Assembly (NCBI GenBank): GCA_027621335.1 | Contig: JAQCAN010000021.1 | Span: 1-17,450 of the forward strand | Origin: Bacteroidota bacterium | GTDB lineage: Bacteria > Bacteroidota > Bacteroidia > Flavobacteriales_D > JABDKJ01 | Reading direction: 5' to 3' | DNA: 17,450 bases | Part shown: positions 7,351 through 14,543 of the stretch, piece by piece | Layout of the letters: every line of letters begins with the position of its first letter | Numbering within the stretch: position 1 is the stretch's first letter | The notes under the pieces: model-generated | What the model was told of the DNA's origin: nothing | Database searches by the model: none | The model's input: the letters and a program-made list of their open reading frames with translations, nothing else | Program-made: the position numbers and the translations under genes

Positions 7351-7540
7351 GAGAGGAGACCTTTAGGCGTTGAATAAAGAAGGCTGAATGCTCTGCTATT
7401 GATTTGAGAATCTTATGCTTGGGTTTCGTTCAAGTCCTGCTCCTGAATGGAAGACTTACCTGAGGTAAAAGGAATGAGCTAGAACCTAAAGGCAGTTAAA
7501 GAGACTTTTGAAATATCCTTTTCACCAGTCCAAATAGCAT

Positions 7541-7571
7541 AAAAAAACCCCGCCCTTATTTCAAGGCGGGG
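7541..7571 (-). terminator. Intrinsic terminator of the secreted protease gene
   Basis: On the minus strand a GC-rich arm (7565-7571) pairs with a complementary arm (7548-7554) in seven G-C/C-G pairs, followed by seven T residues (7547 down to 7541). It lies 23 bases after the protease stop codon. Read on the plus strand the hairpin lacks a T-run, so it works for the minus-strand gene only. Confidence 0.92.
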
Positions 7572-7593
7572 TCCTTCATAATTTAATTCAAGT

Positions 7594-10074
7594 TTATTTC
7601 ACCATCAATCTTTCTGTGACCATTCCTGAAGCTGTTCTTACACTCAGCATGTAAATACCCGCTTCGAGTTCGCTCACATCCATACGCTGTGTCATAGATG
7701 TTCCGCTCGCCCGGTCTTGAGATACAATTTGACCCAAAGCATTCTGTAGGATCAGATCTACGGAGCCTTCTTCCATCATCTCTATTTGGATGTTCAGAAT
7801 GTCCTCTGCTGGATTAGGGAAGATGTTCATGGAGCCGATACCAGCGTTCAAGAGCTTGGTGGTTCCTCCAAGATCCGTTCCAGGTGGAGGAGCTGGCACT
7901 ACGAAGGTGGCTGCTTGAGTAATGTTCGCCCAATTCGAGTATCCTGATCCATCTTGACATTGGCACCTTACATCGTACCCATATCGCTGGCCCACATTGA
8001 AAGGGATATTCGGATTGTTGTACAAAGTGATATTGAAATTCAATGTCGATCCGTTGGTCTGTGTGATAACTTGGGTATTCGCCAGATTAACGAACTCAGG
8101 TTCACCAGCATCATAGGAAGCATTACTAATACGACCTCCTCTGACTTCACAATCCGTAGTTCCTTCGGGATTCACCCATGTGGCGTTCACGCGAGCATTG
8201 GACGTTCCGAATCCGATCTCCACCATATCTAGACTTGATGGAGTTTGGCAACCTGTTGTGCCTTCAACACAGAAGAGGCTTGATTCTGAGGAGCCAAAGG
8301 ATGCTCCACTAGCTAGGATAATCCCAGAAGAAGAGGTCAACGTATAGGATCCCGCTCCATATGCACAACACATTCCGTCACCGAATGTGTCATTGACGGT
8401 GAGCGTATAACATCCCACGTTGGCACAAACTTCTACGACCAAGGTTGAACCATCAGCTTGATTTCCATAAGTACCTCCGCTAGCTATCGATCCTCCATTG
8501 GCATCAGTGATGGTCCAAGAAGTTTCCTCGGGATAGTTGTCGAATAGTAAGGTCAAGAATATACTCTCGCCTGTGCATGGACAAGGGCTGCAGTCAGGGC
8601 CACCACAGTCTACATCTATCTCATTTCCATTAAGAGTACCATCGTCACAAGTCGGGCATACTGCAGGACAAACACCACCACAGTCTATCCCAGTCTCGTT
8701 CTGATTCTGAATGCCATCAAAGCATGTTGCTGTGGCTGCACCAGGATCAAAACCATCAAGTGTAAGTGGATTTGTTCCAAGTGGATCGAGGAAAGATCTC
8801 AGACCACTCCATGAATTGCTAAAAGCTCCATACCAATCTGAGGTCGTGTTTCCGCATGCAGCATAGCCACCATGAAGTTGCCCGATGATGCGATGATTCT
8901 GATCGAAAAGAGGAGAACCTGAAGAGCCTCCTTCAGTAGTGGTGAGCCGTTCCCATGACTCTATTCTCCAGTGATTCGAACTGGTTGATACAGTATTAGA
9001 TAGATATGCAGTTTTCGTTAATGGGTCATCATCGAAGGCGATCTTCTTAACATCGCCTGAAGGGTGGTGAATACCTACAGCCGTGGAGACAGGGCTATTG
9101 CTACGGTCCCATCCGTTGTAATAAGGCTGATAGCTCGCAGGAACAATAGATGAGAGTTGCACCAGATGAAAATCCGATGCACTTCCAGAGGCAACTTGAG
9201 TCCCTCCTGAAATGGATTGGTTCGTAGGGCCAGTAGACCCTGTGCATCCTGCAGTTTCATGATTGAAATAGAAGACCCAGTTGCTCTCCGTTCCATTGCA
9301 ATGGGCCGCAGTAAGGAAGTAGCTTGCTGCGTTCTGAGAGGTATTGTTGATCAAGGAACCCGTGCACCATGCAGAGCCACCATTAAGTATCAGAGCGACA
9401 CCTCTTTTTTCGGCTTGCCATGCAGATCCATCGGGGCAATTGACGTTCATATTGCATGAACCACTGTTCCCGAAAGGTCCACGCTCTATAGGTTCAAATT
9501 TATTGATCACAGGTCGATACCCGTGTATGATCGTTCCAATATTGATTTGAGCCTCTTCGCTGAGATTAGGTCTTTCATAATATTCTATGATGACTTCATC
9601 GCTATGAACCAGTCCAACAGCAAATGAATTATATTCCTTATTGTTGAGATGATTGAATACGCCTATATACTCCGTGCGATCGGCATTCCAAATGGTCAAT
9701 TGACCACCTTCCGGAAGCCTCCATTCATTGAATAGGAAGTTGATTGATTTTGCATCAGGACAATGCACAGCTAATCGCCATACTTTATCTCCTTTAGGAA
9801 AATCTGTCCTGACTGCCGATTCGAAGAAATTTATATCGACTTCCTGCTCTATACCGAATCTATATGGAGTCTCTTTGTATTGATCCACTACAGCATCTTC
9901 AGCTTGAATCGCGTTCATGTCCAGAGCGTGTGTCTCTATTACTGGAATGGATGATCGGTCCATCGATTTCATTTTCCAATTCAATGGCTCACCTGGCTGC
10001 TGGATCTGCGCTGTTGCGCCAAACCCTGCACAAAGCATAAAAAGAGACGCGAGTATGTATTTAAAATTATTCAT
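7594..10074 (-). CDS. Secreted trypsin-like serine protease (lysyl endopeptidase-like) with type IX sorting domain
   Basis: The 826-residue precursor has a signal peptide (MNNFKYILASLFMLCAGFGATA, cut near 22), an N-terminal region resembling the propeptide of Lys-C-like enzymes (about 24-205), and a trypsin-fold domain (about 206-440). The triad is visible: H258 in LTAAHC, D301 in SASDFHLVQL and S385 in GGSSGSPLF, with paired Cys around it. Then come two Cys-rich repeats of the form DGxxNxxExxxDCGGxCxxC (about 452-500), a beta domain (about 503-605), a fibronectin-like part, and a Por/type IX C-terminal sorting domain (NIFPNPAEDILN to the terminal RLMVK). It is therefore secreted or surface-attached and should hydrolyse extracellular protein; cleavage after Lys is inferred from family resemblance only. 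It stands alone, with its own promoter and terminator. Confidence 0.92.
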   Translation of the reverse strand: MNNFKYILASLFMLCAGFGATAQIQQPGEPLNWKMKSMDRSSIPVIETHALDMNAIQAEDAVVDQYKETPYRFGIEQEVDINFFESAVRTDFPKGDKVWRLAVHCPDAKSINFLFNEWRLPEGGQLTIWNADRTEYIGVFNHLNNKEYNSFAVGLVHSDEVIIEYYERPNLSEEAQINIGTIIHGYRPVINKFEPIERGPFGNSGSCNMNVNCPDGSAWQAEKRGVALILNGGSAWCTGSLINNTSQNAASYFLTAAHCNGTESNWVFYFNHETAGCTGSTGPTNQSISGGTQVASGSASDFHLVQLSSIVPASYQPYYNGWDRSNSPVSTAVGIHHPSGDVKKIAFDDDPLTKTAYLSNTVSTSSNHWRIESWERLTTTEGGSSGSPLFDQNHRIIGQLHGGYAACGNTTSDWYGAFSNSWSGLRSFLDPLGTNPLTLDGFDPGAATATCFDGIQNQNETGIDCGGVCPAVCPTCDDGTLNGNEIDVDCGGPDCSPCPCTGESIFLTLLFDNYPEETSWTITDANGGSIASGGTYGNQADGSTLVVEVCANVGCYTLTVNDTFGDGMCCAYGAGSYTLTSSSGIILASGASFGSSESSLFCVEGTTGCQTPSSLDMVEIGFGTSNARVNATWVNPEGTTDCEVRGGRISNASYDAGEPEFVNLANTQVITQTNGSTLNFNITLYNNPNIPFNVGQRYGYDVRCQCQDGSGYSNWANITQAATFVVPAPPPGTDLGGTTKLLNAGIGSMNIFPNPAEDILNIQIEMMEEGSVDLILQNALGQIVSQDRASGTSMTQRMDVSELEAGIYMLSVRTASGMVTERLMVK

Positions 10075-10140
10075 CTTTTAGTTTTTGGATGTTTGATTAT
10101 TGAACCGGGATTTCCAGTCGCTCAATTTTCTTTGAATCTT

Positions 10141-10171
10141 GAAATATAGGGAAAGGACCGATCTGTTCAAA
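10141..10171 (-). promoter_or_regulatory. Bacteroidota-type promoter of the protease gene
   Basis: On the minus strand TTTG (10171-10168) is followed after exactly 19 bases by TATATTTC (10148-10141), one mismatch from TAnnTTTG. The leader to the ATG at 10074 would be about 60 bases and is A-rich just before the start. Confidence 0.7.
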
Positions 10172-10503
10172 GCGGGTTTCAAAGAACTGCTTGACCGATG
10201 GGTAGAATTCACTTCTATGGTATAACCTATCTCTCTGTCTCATGACACATGACTATGAGGGTCCGAAGAAAACAAAGCACATCATCAATGTGGTCGATAG
10301 GCAAGGGATCGGTCGTGGTCATCTATCGCCTCATCTAGAACCTGAAAGGCAAGGAATACCCTCCGCCATTCGGTAGTTTCAGCATGACCAGTCTTCATTT
10401 CGGTGATAAAGCACAATGTATTTTCTGATCACCAACCCTTTGGTACAGTTCGTAAAGTGAACTCCCAATAAGAACATTGCTGATGTGCGCTATGTAGAGA
10501 TAA
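10172..10503. other. Gene-poor stretch with a 44-codon unassigned ORF
   Basis: No gene of known family is visible. A plus-strand ORF at 10242-10376 (44 residues, MTHDYEGPKKTKHIINVV onwards) has protein-like composition but no recognised relative, and the following bases are open only in other frames. It may be part of a decayed gene, since the next segment is clearly pseudogenic. Confidence 0.4.
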
Positions 10504-10725
10504 GGCCTGTCGCTGTCCTTGACATTATTGGATAACTGGATTCAGATTGACCTTCCCTAAATCGTTGACTTAAAGAATAGATGAGGGGTGAATCACCAGT
10601 TGAATGATAGAGCAGAGTGCCCATTGATAACAACGGATAGACAGGTGATTATTGCTAACAGTACCTTCGAGGTGATGAAGATTCCTTTGGTCAAGGTCGG
10701 AGATCCAAATCCCATTCGCCAATGA
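10504..10725 (+). pseudogene. Decayed copy of the 3' end of an MscS-family gene
   Basis: This segment aligns at the DNA level with the 3' end of the intact mscS-like gene (about 7095-7312). Matching blocks include GGATTCAGAT, ATCGTTGACTT, CAATTGAATGAT(A), CCATTGATAA, AGTACCTTCGAGGTG (AGCACC in the intact gene) and a final GGxGATC...CGTCAATAA / CGCCAATGA end. The last codons read GDPNPIRQ then TGA, against GDQGPTRQ in the intact gene. The frame is destroyed by several stops and indels (for example TAA at 10558-10560 and TGA-TAG runs near 10605), so no protein is possible. It looks like an old duplication or the scar of a second channel gene. How far the similarity extends upstream of 10504 could not be judged by eye. 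Confidence 0.85.
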
Positions 10726-10806
10726 CCACCTGACGAGGACTAAGAGTCAGATTGGTTCACAGAGTCATAGATTCTTCAGGGGTCTATTGGCATATTCGGG
10801 CTTATA

Positions 10807-11355
10807 TTGATCCTCTGGCTCATCGTCTTACTTGGACTTTTCTCTATATTCAATGTGCCGATACGCCCTCCTTTGCCTAAAAACCAAATAGATATCTACA
10901 AGGGAAGTTTCTTTCAGAGTTCATTTTACGATGGAGTGTTCGTCTATGAATTGAAACCCAATGTCATGGTCACTATAGACATGTACAAGGAATTCCATGA
11001 GAGTCTGAGAATCATTTACAATTCGTTGGGAGGGCAGTTTCCGATCATGATCAAGATTACTGGCTTTTTGGGTATGGACCAAGAATCCAGACGTATAGCC
11101 AAACTTCATAGGGAGGAAAAGCTTGTGTATATAAGTGCTTGCGTGACTCCGAGTGGCTTGCTGAATGGTATGATGCGGGTGATCTTCACAGTGGTGGGGT
11201 CTAAATCGCTGCCCAAGAATTTTTTCACTAAAGAAAGAAAAGCCCTAAAGTGGTTGGAGGAAAAGAGGAAAGAGCTCAACATGAATACCCTCACAGAGAA
11301 AGAAGTTAGAAATGGCCTTTTCTTAGATCATGAGTCTAGTGACTTTAGCCGATAG
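10807..11355 (+). CDS. DUF7793/STAS-like domain protein with N-terminal hydrophobic segment, start uncertain
   Basis: The frame is open from 10771 to TAG 11353-11355 and has no ATG before 10963. The first 15 codons from TTG 10807 plus the codons before it form a hydrophobic segment (GLILILWLIVLLGLFSIFNV) ending in a proline-rich linker. The rest resembles a small alpha/beta domain seen in Bacteroidota: a strand (GVFVYELKPNVMVTIDM), a helix with EFHESLRIIYNSLGG, a strand FPIMIKITGF, a helix with ESRRIAKLHREE, the VYISACVT strand, and a KNFFTKERKALKWLEE end. This is the pattern of DUF7793 / STAS-SEC14-like proteins. Function is unknown. TTG starts are uncommon in this phylum, so the gene may have lost its 5' end or begin at an internal codon such as GTG 10936. 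It sits among gene remnants, so it may itself be decaying. Confidence 0.5.
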   Translation: MILWLIVLLGLFSIFNVPIRPPLPKNQIDIYKGSFFQSSFYDGVFVYELKPNVMVTIDMYKEFHESLRIIYNSLGGQFPIMIKITGFLGMDQESRRIAKLHREEKLVYISACVTPSGLLNGMMRVIFTVVGSKSLPKNFFTKERKALKWLEEKRKELNMNTLTEKEVRNGLFLDHESSDFSR

Positions 11356-11438
11356 TCTAAAAGGGTATGTTCAGAATACACATGAGAGAACAGGGTAGTC
11401 AACTTCCCTCTCCGTCTTTTTACCTGAGACTATCGGTT
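11347..11438 (+). repeat. Long inverted repeat overlapping the end of the DUF7793-like ORF
   Basis: CCGATAGTCT (11349-11358) pairs perfectly with AGACTATCGG (11427-11436), and two further outer pairs (one G-T) extend the arms to 11347/11438. Inside the 68-base interval a second, bulged stem forms (GAGAG and GGG at 11384-11395 with CCCTCTC at 11406-11412). The left arm covers the stop codon. There is no T-run right after the right arm; a TCTTTTT run lies inside the loop instead. Confidence 0.55.
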
Positions 11439-11776
11439 CCCAAACCCATGAAGTCAATCGAGTGTATAAGGGAAGCGTATGAGCCTACTCTCCCTATAAG
11501 GCTCCAGTCATTTGGGGCTTGAAAGAATCACCCACGAATCACAAAAACATGTGTTGCTGTGATTGACCTTTTATTGAAACATGGACTTGGTCTTTCATGC
11601 TGATCATCTTGGCCATAACGAAATCTACCCTCATAGGGTATTCATTGGTTTATATCGATTTCATTCTATGAGGAAAACTGCTTTTGCACAGAGAATTGGA
11701 TGATGATCTTATGCTTTTTCCGATCTAAAGGGAGAACATATCCGGCTTTTTTACGCTCCATTCCCACAGTACTTTT
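11439..11776. other. Non-coding stretch, no gene recognised
   Basis: No convincing ORF is seen on either strand. It contains a compact 6-bp hairpin with a three-base loop (TACCCT-CAT-AGGGTA, 11626-11640) and a 7-bp stem AATCACA/TGTGATT around 11536-11563 with a 14-base loop. Neither is followed by a clear T-run. It lies downstream of the minus-strand metal efflux operon. Confidence 0.5.
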
Positions 11777-12029
11777 TCATTTGATGATGGTCTCCACTCG
11801 TCCACACTTCATCATACTCGCTCCGAAGTAGGGATTTCGAATTTCCTCTTCCTTACTCAACCAATTCCCCCCTTAGTGGCCATCGGCCAGAGAGATAGGA
11901 ATCTTCATAGATTGTCTCTTCCATCGGGTCGAAGGTCTTGCTGAGTTCGATCATCTGGGCAGATAAGGGTTTGAAGTCCTCTCGGATCGCTTCGATGTCC
12001 TCCATATGAGCACTGTGTTCCAATGTCTT
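11777..12029 (-). pseudogene. Orphan DUF3347 domain, frameshifted remnant of a CusB-like adaptor
   Basis: The minus frame reads KTLEHSAHMEDIEAIREDFK, PLSAQMIELSKTFDPMEETIYED, nearly the same as the C-terminal domain of the intact adaptor (EILEHAAHFSDIAQIRSAFKPLSAQM and onward). It then runs into a stop at 11853-11855. A second frame picks up the rest, GGNWLSKEEEIRNPYFGASM and MKCGRVETIIK, ending TGA 11779-11777. One frameshift near 11867-11890, together with loss of a few residues where the intact copy has CPMADQD, therefore breaks it. The 5' bulk of any adaptor gene is absent. The DUF3347 domain is a helical domain found at the end of, or beside, Cu/Ag efflux proteins in Bacteroidota. It starts about 25 bases after the sialidase-like gene and lies on the same strand, so it may still be transcribed as the operon's tail. 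Confidence 0.85.
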
Positions 12030-12052
12030 GTTAAATGGCAAGAACCTCACTT

Positions 12053-13519
12053 TTACTCTACAATAAGGCGACCCTGTGAAAGGTACTCCCCATTGCCCAC
12101 CATGACCTGGTAGACTCCTGATTTTAATTGCCTAATGGACAAGTATCCTCCATAATCAGTGAGTCGCTCCTCCATCGCCACTCGTCCAAGACCATCTATG
12201 ATATAAACACTGAATGCACCTGATAAGGGCCAAGTAAGATGTATCTGATCTGAGCTTGGATTAGGGCTCATATTAAAATCAAAATGCTCTGGTGCTATAA
12301 GACCCAGAGGACCAAAGCTCACTTCTTGATACATCACTGTTCCAGTTTCAAAGTCTTCATAGACCACATGAAAGCTATCGTTGGCATACAATACTTCGGC
12401 CTGTTGCTGCAAAGCAGGACTATCGGTGAGCCTGAATGTCTCAGAATTAAGGCCTGTAGCACCCGTGGTACTCACCGATAAGGCAATCTCCATAGACCCA
12501 TTATAGTTCTCCTGCCAGACCACAGCTAAGGTGTCACCTGAACCTGAGATCCTAGGTCGATTCTGGTTTGAGGACGAGGCATCAGTAAGAAGAAGATTCA
12601 CTGTTGGATCGACTTGACTACTCATTGGATTGAAGGATGAGTAGTACACCCCACCACCGGCTAGGCCCGATCCAGAGAAGAACACATTCACAACCTCATC
12701 ATCCAATATGCTGAAGTGAGGGCCATTACTTGGGCATACACCCGCTACCCAGTCCGTCTCATCCACATCAAAAGCCTCGTTGAAAGATATCCCACCATCC
12801 GTAGATCGTGCCATCCAGATGTCCCGAAGATTCGAGTCGTTATTTCTGAAGGAGACATAGATGTTCCCATTCTCAGCAACGGCTATGTGACCGTTACAAC
12901 ATTCGCAGACTTCTTCACCATTGGATTCTACACTGACATCAACTTCAGGGAGAAAGCTGGATCCAAAATCTGTAGATCTTACCATGCCGTAATAGGCATC
13001 AGTTTCAGACGCATTGGTATTCACATAGGCGATGTAAGGATGTCCTTCCTGGTCGGTGGCAATGACGGGAATAGTCGCTCGCCTTCCTTGAGGAGGGACA
13101 AAGGCAGCCACAGGAGCATTCCAAGAAGCACCTCCATTGCTCGAATGGACAACATAAATTGCATCACCATAGACCTCGAAAACCAAATAGACATGGTTTC
13201 CTGTTGCGGCAAAACCAGGTCCCAAACTCCCACTCCAAAGGTTAGGATTGAGACTGCCGAATGGAATCTGCGCAGGTGTTGAAAAGCCCGAACTGGTCTT
13301 CGTGCTTATAAAGAAGGCCTCATTCCCTGTGCGCATCCAGAAAACCATAAGTTCTCCATCAGCATTAAGTGCCAATCGAGGACTCTTCCTGCCAAATGAG
13401 TCATCTCCGTCAGTGACGGATATAGGTTCCGAAATATAGAGTTGAGAGGAGAGGCCAGTGAATAAAAAGATACTCAAAACGAGGCCCAGAGCGTTCAGGA
13501 GGCGGGTCTTTTTGCACAT
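12053..13519 (-). CDS. Secreted sialidase-fold (BNR/Asp-box) protein with CxCC motif and type IX sorting domain
   Basis: The 488-residue precursor starts with a signal peptide (MCKKTRLLNALGLVLSIFLF, cut near TGLSS). The body has repeated Asp-box-like turns of a beta-propeller: SSNGGASW, STDFGSSF, STDGGISF. Between them lie EEVCECCNGHIAVAENGNIYVSFRN and WVAGVCPSNGPHFSI, the paired CxCC and GCPxxGP signature known from uncharacterised sialidase-family proteins of several phyla. These Cys and His residues could bind metal or form disulfides. The arginine triad of true sialidases is not evident, so sialic acid cleavage is not claimed. The tail (FNMSPNPSSDQIHLTWPLSG to RLIVE) is a Por sorting domain, so the protein should be exported across the outer membrane. 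I chose ATG 13519 over TTG 13543 because it starts the signal peptide directly. It follows the hydrolase gene by 45 bases on the same strand. Confidence 0.85.
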   Translation of the reverse strand: MCKKTRLLNALGLVLSIFLFTGLSSQLYISEPISVTDGDDSFGRKSPRLALNADGELMVFWMRTGNEAFFISTKTSSGFSTPAQIPFGSLNPNLWSGSLGPGFAATGNHVYLVFEVYGDAIYVVHSSNGGASWNAPVAAFVPPQGRRATIPVIATDQEGHPYIAYVNTNASETDAYYGMVRSTDFGSSFLPEVDVSVESNGEEVCECCNGHIAVAENGNIYVSFRNNDSNLRDIWMARSTDGGISFNEAFDVDETDWVAGVCPSNGPHFSILDDEVVNVFFSGSGLAGGGVYYSSFNPMSSQVDPTVNLLLTDASSSNQNRPRISGSGDTLAVVWQENYNGSMEIALSVSTTGATGLNSETFRLTDSPALQQQAEVLYANDSFHVVYEDFETGTVMYQEVSFGPLGLIAPEHFDFNMSPNPSSDQIHLTWPLSGAFSVYIIDGLGRVAMEERLTDYGGYLSIRQLKSGVYQVMVGNGEYLSQGRLIVE

Positions 13520-13564
13520 GGTAGTTGGAGTTGTTTGCTTCAAAGTACGGTTATTATCTCTTAA

Positions 13565-14536
13565 TCAATCTTTTCTTGAATGCATGCCTACGGATAAGTT
13601 GTAACTGTGGTCTGCATGTGGTTCTATTTCATAATAGAAGGCTGTGGGTGCAAGATAGTCGCCATAATGCCTTACGCCTTGCATGTCACATTGCATGTTA
13701 TATACCCTGATCTTCCCATCCTTCTCAGCGACCACATAATAACCTTGGGCAAACCATTTAAGACGATTCACCAAATAAGGATCCAGTCCATCCAACAGAT
13801 GGTCGTTGACTGGAAAAGCAGTGAATTCTATATCCTTAGAATCCAATCTTGAATACTGACCGATATAGAGGGAGTCCTGTGTTCTTCCGACTCCATACCA
13901 ATACATGCTCCCTACTTTGACAGGTGCGGTCAGGATATTCTCGGCTACTATACCCCGTAATTTCAAGGCCTGGTCATATTCAGATTCTACCCTATGCTGA
14001 TTGACAAGAGTGAATAAAAGATAAGTGGAAGAAATAATGAGGCCGACCGTATTGGGCATGCTTCTTCTCATGTGAATCTTCCTGGCTACTATCAATGAAG
14101 CGACCAGTCCAATAAGTAAAGGGATGGTGTAGAACGGATCGACAATATTGATGCTGTCAAAACTCACCCGATAATCGCTGAATGGAAGAAAGAGTTGTGT
14201 GCCATAAGTGGTGAAGGCATCGAGCATGATGTGAGTGAACAGTGCCAAAAAGGAAAAGGCATAAAGCCGAAGTGCAGGCACATGCTGAGCCCATTTCCTG
14301 CGTTTCATCCACCAGGTCAGTAAAATGGCAAGCAGAATAGAGAAGACAATGGAATGACTGTATCCTCGGTGAACACTGATGTTCTGAAGTGGACTCAGAA
14401 AAAAAGTAAGAAAGACATCCAAGTCGGGAATAGTGGCTATCAAAGCTCCTGCGATGGCCCCTTTATTGCCAATGTTCTTACCTATCACAGCTTCTCCTAC
14501 AGCCGCTCCGAGTATGGCTTGAGTGATACTATCCAT
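13565..14536 (-). CDS. YdjM/DUF457-type membrane-bound metal-dependent hydrolase
   Basis: The 323-residue protein has the N-terminal hallmark MDSITQAILGAAVGEAVIGK, then IPDLDVFLTF, HRGYSHSIVFSI and FLALFTHIMLDAFTTYGTQL. These His and Asp residues (about D38/D40, H56, H61, H102, D106) are the presumed metal ligands of PF04307 inner membrane hydrolases. Four or five helices occupy roughly residues 20-180. The C-terminal 140 residues are soluble and carry no motif I recognise. Family members are linked to membrane or phospholipid metabolism and stress, but no reaction is firmly known. The start ATG at 14536 lies 7 bases after the adaptor's stop, so it is an operon member. Confidence 0.88.
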   Translation of the reverse strand: MDSITQAILGAAVGEAVIGKNIGNKGAIAGALIATIPDLDVFLTFFLSPLQNISVHRGYSHSIVFSILLAILLTWWMKRRKWAQHVPALRLYAFSFLALFTHIMLDAFTTYGTQLFLPFSDYRVSFDSINIVDPFYTIPLLIGLVASLIVARKIHMRRSMPNTVGLIISSTYLLFTLVNQHRVESEYDQALKLRGIVAENILTAPVKVGSMYWYGVGRTQDSLYIGQYSRLDSKDIEFTAFPVNDHLLDGLDPYLVNRLKWFAQGYYVVAEKDGKIRVYNMQCDMQGVRHYGDYLAPTAFYYEIEPHADHSYNLSVGMHSRKD

Positions 14537-14543
14537 TCTTCAA

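Noticed and set aside
8560..8720. CRISPR-like or rRNA-like repeat in the protease gene
   Set aside because: The two similar stretches encode paired Cys-rich protein repeats (DCGGxCxxC); they are coding, few and unevenly spaced.
10242..10376. 44-codon ORF as a real small gene
   Set aside because: No family, no promoter or ribosome site seen, and it sits directly before pseudogene sequence. Noted only as unassigned.
11626..11640. TACCCT-CAT-AGGGTA hairpin as a terminator of the metal efflux operon
   Set aside because: The stem is only six pairs and is not followed by a T-run on either strand.
12716..13282. 188-codon plus-strand ORF opposite the sialidase-like gene
   Set aside because: Antisense shadow; the protein has no domain pattern, while the minus-strand frame has a signal peptide, Asp-boxes and a sorting domain.
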